Positions 56,853 to 64,000 of a stretch of 64,000 bases of DNA are shown in pieces (the stretch's first letter is position 1; the number at the start of each line of letters is the position of its first letter). The notes beneath the pieces are model-generated. The model was not told the DNA's origin. It made no database searches and worked only from the letters and a program-made list of their open reading frames with translations. Source of the DNA: Pseudomonadota bacterium (GTDB lineage Bacteria > Pseudomonadota > Alphaproteobacteria > UBA8366). A program made the translations under genes and the position numbers. Where the stretch lies: NCBI GenBank assembly GCA_036339585.1, contig JAYZAS010000021.1, positions 1-64,000 on the forward strand. The letters run 5' to 3'.

Positions 56853-58070
56853 TTATTCGGCACCCGATGGTTTCCTACACTCCGGAACAAAAATGGTAAG
56901 AAAATTAGCCATGAGCAATAATATGGCTATCCCATAAAACACCATCAAAAGTCCGTAACTATCTGCTACCCAGCCACCTATCGGCGGGGCCGCAAGGCCA
57001 AAGAAGGATTGAATAACAGAGCGGACCGCCACGCTAGTACCATGTAATTTCTGTGGGACCATGTCTAGAATCCAACTCTGTGTCACAGGCCTTGTCGCAT
57101 AAAGCGTGAACCCTAGAAAACCTATTCCAATCACAAATAAAATCTCGTTACCAACTAAGGTCATAACCAGAATAATGGCTGTTGCTGCTAACAACGCCAC
57201 GATCAAAATTGGTTTACGACCGTAATTGTCTGACGCCAAACCACCGATTGGATTAGCTATCATACCCCCGACGTGCATCACCGCATAAACAGTGCCGATT
57301 AGAGATGCGCCTGCTCCCATTACGTCCCGCATATACAGTGGCACAAAAGTTCTTATCAACAGTTGTGCTGTCGAGCGCATTCCCATCATACAGCAAAGAA
57401 TTATGACATCGAAGTTCTTCAGCAGACTCACAAAGCCACGAAGGTATTGTTTGAGTGACATTCCCCTTGCATGCTTTGCTCTCTTACCTGTGTCCTTCGG
57501 CATAAGGAAAATAAATAAGATTATAGCAGCAGAAATTGATGCGGCTGCTGGAACAAGCGCTCCCATTTGCCAAGTCGTTGATGCAATCACCATCCCAGCT
57601 ATCAACGGACCAATCGCCTCTCCTATATTCGCACCCATGCCATGAAGACCAACAACATAGCCCCAGTTAGAGGTATAATAAAACGAAAGGAAAGCGGTAG
57701 CCGGAGCATGCCAAAATTGTGTCATGCCACCCAATAATGCGGCTAGAATACAGAATGTTAAAATATTAGAGGCTACGGAAAATGCCACCATCGCTAAACC
57801 CCCAACAGCCAAAGCACATACCTGGAAGACCACACGTCGACCAGACATATCTACCACGGGGCCACTTACGAGGCTAAAAATTAACACTCCAGCCTCAAAT
57901 GAGGTTAGCAGCCAGCCAATTTGCAAATAAGTGAATTGGTATTCTTCCCTTATAAAAGGCAAAAGAATATAAAACACGCCGATCATCCAGTGGGTTGCTG
58001 CATGTCCGGCTAGCATTCCGAATGCAGGCCCGGGATCCCGGAGTTTGAACGCAGCAAGAATTTTTTGCAT
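56853..58070 (-). CDS. MFS transporter, array member 2
   Basis: MFS carrier of 405 residues. LAGHAATHWMIGVFYILLPF in helix 1, VDMSGRRVVFQVC after helix 2, ASDNYGRKPILIV in the second half and YATRPVTQSWILDMVPQKL match the array. It is 118 bases after copy 1 on the same strand. Confidence 0.9.
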   Translation of the reverse strand: MQKILAAFKLRDPGPAFGMLAGHAATHWMIGVFYILLPFIREEYQFTYLQIGWLLTSFEAGVLIFSLVSGPVVDMSGRRVVFQVCALAVGGLAMVAFSVASNILTFCILAALLGGMTQFWHAPATAFLSFYYTSNWGYVVGLHGMGANIGEAIGPLIAGMVIASTTWQMGALVPAAASISAAIILFIFLMPKDTGKRAKHARGMSLKQYLRGFVSLLKNFDVIILCCMMGMRSTAQLLIRTFVPLYMRDVMGAGASLIGTVYAVMHVGGMIANPIGGLASDNYGRKPILIVALLAATAIILVMTLVGNEILFVIGIGFLGFTLYATRPVTQSWILDMVPQKLHGTSVAVRSVIQSFFGLAAPPIGGWVADSYGLLMVFYGIAILLLMANFLTIFVPECRKPSGAE

Positions 58071-58188
58071 AGGCTTAAAGACAATCTACAAAATATATTG
58101 CTACTGCAGAATTCAGTAACTTAGAAAAGGACATTAGGCCTCAATTGAGAATAATGCAAAAAATGCAGAAAACAGTTACTGGGAGTAC

Positions 58189-59418
58189 CTAGGGGTTATC
58201 CTTCGGCAAAAAGAATACTACTGCATTGGCAAGCAAAAGCATGATTGCAAACCAATAAAATATTGCAGCAATACCATATATGTCTGCTATGATGCCGGTT
58301 ATCGCCATGCTCGGGATAGAGAAAGCAGACTGGGTAGCAAACATTAGACTGGTGGCAGTACCCCGAAACTGACTCTCCACGGTGTCCATCATCCAACTTA
58401 TTAGCACTGGACGCGTAGCATAGATTGAAAACCCAACTAGACAAATTCCAATAACTATTAAAAATTCGTCCTGTAAGAGAGGCAACATTAATATGAATAT
58501 TGTGGCTGCGGCAATTGCAGCCAGCATAACCTTTCGACGACCACAGCGATCTGAAGCAATACCTGCTGGCACTGCAGCAACCGACCCTCCCAAATTAAGC
58601 AAAAGAAGTGCGATCCCAGCTTGAGTGAGACTCCAATTAAATTGATCCACCAAGTATACCGGAAGGAAATTTCTTGAACCAGATTGTGCCGTCGTCCTCA
58701 AGCCAGCTATTAAACCTATCCCCAGTACCGTCTTATTTTTCCCTTGTTCAATGATACCCGCTATATAATGGCTAAAATTTATACTATTTTCACTCGTATC
58801 TCCGGTCCGTTCCCGAATCGCCCTTACCATTAACGGGGGAAGGATCAATAAACCAGGTACCGTATTAATGAGCATCACATTCCGCCAGGACATCGGTTCG
58901 AGCTGAATGATCATATAATTGCCGGTGAGCATTGCAGGAACTAGGAGCGGCACCAAGATGTCACCGATATTTGAACCCATACCGTGAATGGACATGACAT
59001 AACCGCGATGAGAATGAAAACGCGTGGCGAGATAGGGAATAGCGGCAGGGTGCCATAACTGGTTAGAAAACGCTATGAATACGCCAAGGACCAGAAGAAC
59101 TGCATACTCATTGGCAAAGCCAAGAAATATGACAGCTAACGATAAAATTGCTATCGAGAGCACCTGTAGTAATTGTCTCCGGCCTGTAAGGTCAGCAAAG
59201 GGCCCACCAGTAATTGCCGAAAAAAAACTTCCAGTTGTGTATATAGTAAAGAATAAGCCTAGCTCAGTGTAAGAGAGATTAAATTTTTCTTTTATAAGTG
59301 GACTAACAACTAGCACGATGGAATGCAAGTAGTGGGTCACTCCATGCCCTGTGCTGATCAATGCCACAACACCCTGTTCACGAAAAGTGAGTGGTGGCAC
59401 ACTATCAACCTGTACCAT
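58189..59418 (-). CDS. MFS transporter, array member 1
   Basis: MFS carrier of 409 residues, the first copy in transcription order after degP. Helix 1 STGHGVTHYLHSIVLVVSPL, loop FADLTGRRQLLQV, second-half ASDRCGRRKVMLA and YATRPVLISWMMDTVES match the array pattern. It differs from the others in having a short acidic segment (GDTSENSI) between the halves. Confidence 0.9.
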   Translation of the reverse strand: MVQVDSVPPLTFREQGVVALISTGHGVTHYLHSIVLVVSPLIKEKFNLSYTELGLFFTIYTTGSFFSAITGGPFADLTGRRQLLQVLSIAILSLAVIFLGFANEYAVLLVLGVFIAFSNQLWHPAAIPYLATRFHSHRGYVMSIHGMGSNIGDILVPLLVPAMLTGNYMIIQLEPMSWRNVMLINTVPGLLILPPLMVRAIRERTGDTSENSINFSHYIAGIIEQGKNKTVLGIGLIAGLRTTAQSGSRNFLPVYLVDQFNWSLTQAGIALLLLNLGGSVAAVPAGIASDRCGRRKVMLAAIAAATIFILMLPLLQDEFLIVIGICLVGFSIYATRPVLISWMMDTVESQFRGTATSLMFATQSAFSIPSMAITGIIADIYGIAAIFYWFAIMLLLANAVVFFLPKDNP

Positions 59419-59655
59419 AAATCCATTCCTTACGAACGACTAATGACCACCTCAGTTATAAACTCTTTTTCAATAAGCGAAAAACCCTGCTTTAAAAAAG
59501 GTACGAGTGCAACTAGGCCATCGCAAACAAGGACGTTTAAACAAATTGAATGGCATTTTGGGTCAAACACTTTATAGATGTTATATGCACGAAGCTAAAA
59601 TGCCCGTTCAAACCTACCCTAGTTGGCGTGTCTTTTTTGCACAATTAAAAATTCT

Positions 59656-61161
59656 CTATTTCTCTAACTTCAAGCCAACAAATCGTACTTCTTCTCCTTC
59701 TTTAATCAAAAGTAGAATTGACTTTTGATTTGAACCTTTAGCTTTTTCCAAAGCTGCAGAAAAGTCCTTTGGATTTTTTATCTTAACTTGATTCACTTCG
59801 ACGATGATTGATCCCGGCCTCAATCCTTTGTCAGCTGCCAAACTGCCTGGTTTTACCGCAGTGACAACGGCGCCCTCTGCTGAGTCGGGTAATTTGAAGC
59901 GTTTGACGAGATCATCACTTACTGGTGCCACACTTAGCCCAAGGGCATCAAATTTGCTCACTTTACCATTTGTACGGGGTTTCCCAGTACGAGCGACTGT
60001 CTGGTCTACCTTCTCGAGTTCACCGAGTTGCACATATAATTGACGGTTTCGTTTGTTACGCCAAATGACAACTCGGACACTCTTTCCGACATTAGTTTCA
60101 GCGACCATACGTGGCAAACGGCGTGATTCATCCACTCGCTTTCCATCAAACTTCAATATCACATCCCCGCTCTTAAATCCGGCACGATCGGCGGGGCTCC
60201 CTTTCACCACGCCAGCTACAAGCGCACCGTAAACTTCGCTCAAGCCCAAGCTGTCAGCAATATCCTGTGAAACAGTCTGGATCTGCACGCCAAGCCACCC
60301 ACGTTTTGTAACGCCAAATCTTTTTAGTTGACTGATGACGCCCTTAGCCAATTGTGACGGTATTGAAAATCCTATGCCTATACTACCCCCGTTTGGAGAC
60401 AGTATTGCCGTGTTAATGCCTATCACACGGCCCTTCATATCAAACAAGGGTCCCCCTGAATTTCCCCGATTTATAGGAGCGTCAGTCTGGATAAAGTCAT
60501 CATACGGACCGGACCTAATATCACGTCCGCGAGCTGAAATTATGCCGGCAGAAACCGACCCCCCCAAGCCAAGCGGATTACCTATAGCAAGCACCCAATC
60601 ACCAACACGAGCTTTATCTGAGTCGCCCCATTCCAACGCAGGTAGAGGTTTTGCCGATTCAACCTTTAGCAAGGCTAAGTCTGTTTTCTCATCCTTTCCA
60701 ACCACCTTCGCTTCCAGACGCCTCTTATCCTTCATAACTACTGTGATCTGATCAGCCCCATCGATAACGTGATTGTTAGTCACAATCAGGCCGCTACTAT
60801 CTATAACGAAACCAGAGCCAAGGGAGGTAGCCTTTTCACTAGGCTCAGGAGAACCTTTACGCTGTTGTTTAAACTGATCAAAGAACTCCTTGAATGGAGA
60901 TCCCGGAGGAAGATCAAAATCTGGAAAGCCCTGAGGACTTTTCCGAGTTACCTTTTGGCTTGTCGAGATATTTACCACCGCAGGTAACATTTTTTCTACC
61001 AAATCAGCGAAACTGTCAGGCGCGCTGCGTGCCAGCGCCGATGGATAATGAAACATTACCGCAGCAAAAATCATCAACTTTAAAAAAGCAGGTATGAAAG
61101 CTGCTTTAAGAAAAGTTAATCTAATCGAACCTATTCGGCTCATTGGCTCCTCCATATTCAA
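59656..61161 (-). CDS. degP: Do/DegP-family periplasmic serine protease
   Basis: Envelope quality-control protease, 501 residues. Signal anchor (LMIFAAVMFHYPSALA, about 29-45), then a trypsin-like domain with His131 (VTNNHVIDG), Asp of DLALLKV and Ser235 (RGNSGGP), then two PDZ domains (GWLGVQIQ, about 300; LGLSVAPV and GLRPGSIIVEV). It degrades or refolds periplasmic proteins as a cage. The module hflK-hflC-DUF2065-degP is on one strand here, with about 150 bases before degP. Confidence 0.94.
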   Translation of the reverse strand: MNMEEPMSRIGSIRLTFLKAAFIPAFLKLMIFAAVMFHYPSALARSAPDSFADLVEKMLPAVVNISTSQKVTRKSPQGFPDFDLPPGSPFKEFFDQFKQQRKGSPEPSEKATSLGSGFVIDSSGLIVTNNHVIDGADQITVVMKDKRRLEAKVVGKDEKTDLALLKVESAKPLPALEWGDSDKARVGDWVLAIGNPLGLGGSVSAGIISARGRDIRSGPYDDFIQTDAPINRGNSGGPLFDMKGRVIGINTAILSPNGGSIGIGFSIPSQLAKGVISQLKRFGVTKRGWLGVQIQTVSQDIADSLGLSEVYGALVAGVVKGSPADRAGFKSGDVILKFDGKRVDESRRLPRMVAETNVGKSVRVVIWRNKRNRQLYVQLGELEKVDQTVARTGKPRTNGKVSKFDALGLSVAPVSDDLVKRFKLPDSAEGAVVTAVKPGSLAADKGLRPGSIIVEVNQVKIKNPKDFSAALEKAKGSNQKSILLLIKEGEEVRFVGLKLEK

Positions 61162-61311
61162 AACAGCGTGCGAAGAGATTTACACACTACAACCACACTT
61201 CCTCGCCTCTTAACATGTGCACCGCCGACGGATGCAAACTTATCTAAAACGCACAACATATTAGTGACCCCAAAACAGTGGCTGAAATATGGCGCGTGAA
61301 GTGCCTTAAAG

Positions 61312-61671
61312 TCATATAAAAATTGCGAGGCCAGCTGCCCCGATACCTAATGCCGTCTCTCCCCATATTTTTACAACTGCCATGCTGGCCTTAGAGCCGT
61401 GATGCATAGCCCTTTTCATAACTACTGGGAACAAACCGTAGAGTGTGCCCTCCAACACAATGGTGAGGCAAGCTATTTGCAGTATGCCATCAGTTATGCC
61501 AGCGAGCACTCCGCCGAAAGCAACAAAAAAGAGCCCGACAAAACCCAACGTTTTTATCGGCACATCCTGTAGATCCGCCATTTTGCGACGCGTCCAACCT
61601 GGCCAAAAAGCAGCAATAGCGCCCTCAATCGCTAGAAATAAAGCCACCGCTAAAAATATGAGCTGGAACAT
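61312..61671 (-). CDS. DUF2065 protein, apparently duplicated
   Basis: Small membrane protein (119 residues). The family is usually about 60 residues; here MFQLIFLAVALFLAIEGAIA to FGGVLAG is one unit, and LTIVLEGTLYGLFPVVMKRAM to GAAGLAIFI looks like a second, diverged unit. The ATG is preferred because AAGAAGGGC precedes it; the frame extends 11 codons upstream, overlapping hflC by 20 bases. Its location between hflC and degP is typical. Function unknown, membrane protease related by context. Confidence 0.82.
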   Translation of the reverse strand: MFQLIFLAVALFLAIEGAIAAFWPGWTRRKMADLQDVPIKTLGFVGLFFVAFGGVLAGITDGILQIACLTIVLEGTLYGLFPVVMKRAMHHGSKASMAVVKIWGETALGIGAAGLAIFI

Positions 61672-61684
61672 GCAGCCCTTCTTA

Positions 61685-62566
61685 CTACTTCCTTTTCTTC
61701 CCAAGATTGAAGTTGTTAAAAAATCTAAAAAACTCGCTATCCGGACTTAAAACCATAGTTGTATCATTTCCGATTAAAGCCTTCTGATACTGTTCCAGCG
61801 ACTTGTAAAATGCAAAAAATTGGGGGTCTCTACCATAAGCTTCCCCCAATATATTGTTACGACCGGCTTCTCCTTGGCCACGCTGGATTTGAGCATCTCG
61901 CTCAGCATTAGCTAATATAACGGTACGTTCCTTATCAGCCTGAGCGCGTATTTTTTGAGCGATCTCCTTACCCTCAGCACGGGCCTCACGGGCCTGGCGC
62001 TCTCTTTCTGTACGCATGCGGTTAAACACCGCTTGGCTAGTTTGTTCGGGCAGGTCCGTACGACCTATTCGTATATCAACAATCTTGATACCAAACCGCA
62101 ATGCATCGGCTTCGATATCTTTTTGAATTTGCTCCATCAGGTCAGTACGTTTCGCGGACAGAACTTCTTTAAGTGAAACCCGAGCGATTACTGCACGCAG
62201 TGCCGGATTAACAAGTGCTGCCAACCTATCGCGGGCACCTATTTCGTTTTGAACGGTTTTGAAAAATTCCAACGCATTTACAATTCTGTACCGTGCGAAA
62301 GCATCTACATTTATACGCTTTTTGTCGGTCAAAAGAACCTCAAAAGGAGGTGGGTCCAGATCGAGGGTCCGTTTCTCATAAAACGTAACGTTCTGCACAA
62401 ACGGAACTTTCCAATGCAGACCAGGTTTATCTTTCACTGCACGGGGATCTCCAAATTGGAGAACTATCGCCTGCTGCGTTTCATGGACAGTAAAAAAGGT
62501 TTGGGAAATCACTACCAATGTAACGAGTGCGAATACGCCAAAGATGACTGGTTTTTTGCTCTTCAT
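61685..62566 (-). CDS. hflC: FtsH modulator HflC
   Basis: SPFH-domain membrane protein of 293 residues, partner of HflK in the ring that encloses FtsH. An N-terminal helix (VIFGVFALVTLVVISQTFF) anchors it, then the SPFH domain (ETQQAIVLQFGDPRAV through SLKEVLSAKRTDLMEQIQ) and a coiled coil (REARAEGKEIAQKIRAQADK). It begins 12 bases after hflK. Confidence 0.96.
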   Translation of the reverse strand: MKSKKPVIFGVFALVTLVVISQTFFTVHETQQAIVLQFGDPRAVKDKPGLHWKVPFVQNVTFYEKRTLDLDPPPFEVLLTDKKRINVDAFARYRIVNALEFFKTVQNEIGARDRLAALVNPALRAVIARVSLKEVLSAKRTDLMEQIQKDIEADALRFGIKIVDIRIGRTDLPEQTSQAVFNRMRTERERQAREARAEGKEIAQKIRAQADKERTVILANAERDAQIQRGQGEAGRNNILGEAYGRDPQFFAFYKSLEQYQKALIGNDTTMVLSPDSEFFRFFNNFNLGKKRK

Positions 62567-62578
62567 ACTACTACCCCT

Positions 62579-63760
62579 TTACCGCTGACTCGGTGTGGTT
62601 TGCGCATCTGATTCGTTAAGCTGCTCATTCCGTTCCTCCGAGCTTTCACGAATTCGGCGCTGAACTTCTGGCAGAGGTAGATAGGGAACCACACCCGACC
62701 CCTGCCCGGTTTTTTGGTCTATAATGACCTTTTGAGCATCTCCGTAGACCTGACCAATCACTTCTAAATACATACGCCGTTTTGTGACCTCGGGTGCCGC
62801 TTTATAAGACGCATACACATCTTCGAACCGCTTTGCCTCACCAGTTGCTTCCTGAATTTGCTGCTCTCTGTAGGCCTCTGCTTCTTTTATTTTTTGTTCC
62901 GCCTGACCTCGCGCCTCAGGCACTATCGAGTTCGCGTAAGCCTCAGCCTCATTTCTCATTCGGCTGCGATCTTGGCGCGCACGTTGTACGTCGTTAAAAG
63001 CATCGATGACTTCTTTTGGAGGATCGGACTGCTCGAGTTGTACATTCACGATGTCGATGCCCGATTTGTAATCATCGAGGTATTTTTGCATCAGCGCTTT
63101 GGTCCGACTTTGAATTAGCTCACGCCCGACCGTCACTGCATCATCAAACGATGTTTGCCCTACGACTTCGCGCATAGCGCTCTCAGCTACGACTTTGACT
63201 GTGCCCTCTGGGTCTCGTATGTTAAATAAATAATCTGTACCATTTTTAATGCGCCACAGAACAGCGAAATCCATGTCAACGATATTCTCATCTTGAGTTA
63301 GCATCAAGCTTTCAGCTGGGACATCTTGAGGAGAGCCTCGACCACCTCGACGGTCAGTTCGGCTTATGTAGCCAACGTCGACCCTGTTCACGCGCGTCAC
63401 CTTCGGAGTAAGGACTTCCCCAAAAGGAGCCGGATAAAAGTAATGCAAACCAGGTGGGGTAGGTTGTTTTGTCCGATCGACCTTGCCAAATAGCACTTCT
63501 ACGCCTTGCTCATCTGCTTGGACACGATAGAAACCGGTAGCAAGCCAAACGGCTATTAAACCGGCAATGATTAAAGCTAGAAGCTTTCCAGAGCCGCCTC
63601 CCGGAAAAATTTGTTTCAAGCGGTCTTGGCTTTTGCGCAACACCTCATCTAAGTCTGGAGGGGTCCCACTGCCACCGCTGCCACCGCCCCATGGTCCCTG
63701 TCCTCCACCGCCGGAGCCCCCCCATGGGCCTCCACCGCCACTCTGATTTTGCCAAGGCAT
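62579..63760 (-). CDS. hflK: FtsH modulator HflK
   Basis: SPFH-domain protein of 393 residues. The N-terminus is Gly/Pro-rich (GGGPWGGSGGGGQGPWGGG) as in HflK, then a membrane helix (LLALIIAGLIAVWLATGF), SPFH domain (YRVQADEQGVEVLFGKVD onwards) and coiled coil (RARQDRSRMRNEAEAYANSI). With HflC it regulates FtsH proteolysis of membrane proteins. It diverges from the mrp gene. Confidence 0.96.
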   Translation of the reverse strand: MPWQNQSGGGGPWGGSGGGGQGPWGGGSGGSGTPPDLDEVLRKSQDRLKQIFPGGGSGKLLALIIAGLIAVWLATGFYRVQADEQGVEVLFGKVDRTKQPTPPGLHYFYPAPFGEVLTPKVTRVNRVDVGYISRTDRRGGRGSPQDVPAESLMLTQDENIVDMDFAVLWRIKNGTDYLFNIRDPEGTVKVVAESAMREVVGQTSFDDAVTVGRELIQSRTKALMQKYLDDYKSGIDIVNVQLEQSDPPKEVIDAFNDVQRARQDRSRMRNEAEAYANSIVPEARGQAEQKIKEAEAYREQQIQEATGEAKRFEDVYASYKAAPEVTKRRMYLEVIGQVYGDAQKVIIDQKTGQGSGVVPYLPLPEVQRRIRESSEERNEQLNESDAQTTPSQR

Positions 63761-63920
63761 ACTTTTTCCCCGTCGTAATTAATTTGTTCGAGCCAATACA
63801 GACCTTTAACTCTGCGCAATCTAACCATATATGACACTGCGAGCACAAATGCGCAAATAACGAAATTGTTGCGCTTACCCCGCCAACATCATATTAGAGC
63901 GGTCGAAAGGAATTTCAACA

Positions 63921-64000
63921 ATGTCTTCAGTAACAAAAGCGCAAATTGTAGAAGCTTTAAAGACTGTAAAAGAACCGGCTAGCGGCAAAGACTTAATAAC
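63921..64000 (+). CDS. mrp: Mrp/ApbC-type Fe-S carrier ATPase, N-terminal fragment
   Basis: The window ends 27 codons into this gene. GAAAGGA lies ten bases before the ATG, and the visible start MSSVTKAQIVEALKTVKEP followed by GKDLI is the N-terminal DUF59-like segment of Mrp, a P-loop Fe-S carrier. It is divergent from hflK, an order I know from related genomes. The P-loop itself is outside the window. Confidence 0.75.
   Translation, partial: MSSVTKAQIVEALKTVKEPASGKDLI

Noticed and set aside
61260-61300. Apparent repeat of a TTAGTGACC sequence seen near 55270
   Set aside because: Only about ten bases match and the flanks differ; chance similarity.

Overview
The window comes from an alphaproteobacterial chromosome with moderate G+C (mid-40s percent by eye, not computed). 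The best taxonomic evidence is the right half: hflK-hflC-DUF2065-degP, serB/miaA, ilvB-ilvN-ilvC-leuA and mreB-mreC-mreD-mrdA-rodA lie in an order I know from Rhodospirillales-like alphaproteobacteria. A marine or other oligotrophic lineage is plausible given the many transporters and small-molecule scavenging enzymes, but that is inference.

Left part (1-24.8 kb), catabolic and accessory genes. A partial SDR with a degenerate active site converges on an amidase with a GatC/AtzG-like tail. An acyl-CoA dehydrogenase is followed by two tandem ADP-forming acyl-CoA synthetases and an isocitrate-lyase/PEP-mutase-family lyase. That lyase converges on a divergent leuCD pair, which suggests a hydroxyacid dehydratase/lyase module. 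Next come an EamA transporter with two decayed copies beside it, an HMG-CoA-lyase-type enzyme and two paralogous acyl-CoA dehydrogenases. EgtD, an MFS carrier, a dead alcohol dehydrogenase fragment, a TauD-type dioxygenase, an ornithine-cyclodeaminase-family protein, an outer-membrane barrel candidate, a class III CoA-transferase and a glycosyltransferase follow.

Middle part (24.9-37.3 kb), the most distinctive locus. A triazine-hydrolase-like amidohydrolase and a LysR regulator diverge from a long same-strand cluster: biuret hydrolase (biuH), allophanate hydrolase (atzF), a complete SsuABC/TauABC-type importer, cobalt-type nitrile hydratase alpha and beta, its activator, and a second AtzF-like amidase lacking the C-terminal domain. 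A class II aldolase-like gene follows. Together these could import a cyano or urea-type nitrogen compound, hydrate its nitrile, and strip the product through biuret and allophanate to ammonia and CO2. This is my main candidate for an undescribed pathway.

Right part (37.4-64 kb), mostly core genes on the minus strand. An oxidoreductase, a CREST/ceramidase-like membrane protein and a FecR-cyclophilin fusion precede the rod-shape operon, the branched-chain amino acid genes, miaA and serB (divergent with overlapping start codons). Four tandem paralogous MFS carriers then sit between serB and degP. The degP-DUF2065-hflC-hflK membrane-protease module follows, and the window ends in the start of a divergent mrp/apbC gene. 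No rRNA, tRNA, CRISPR, transposase or phage gene was recognised.
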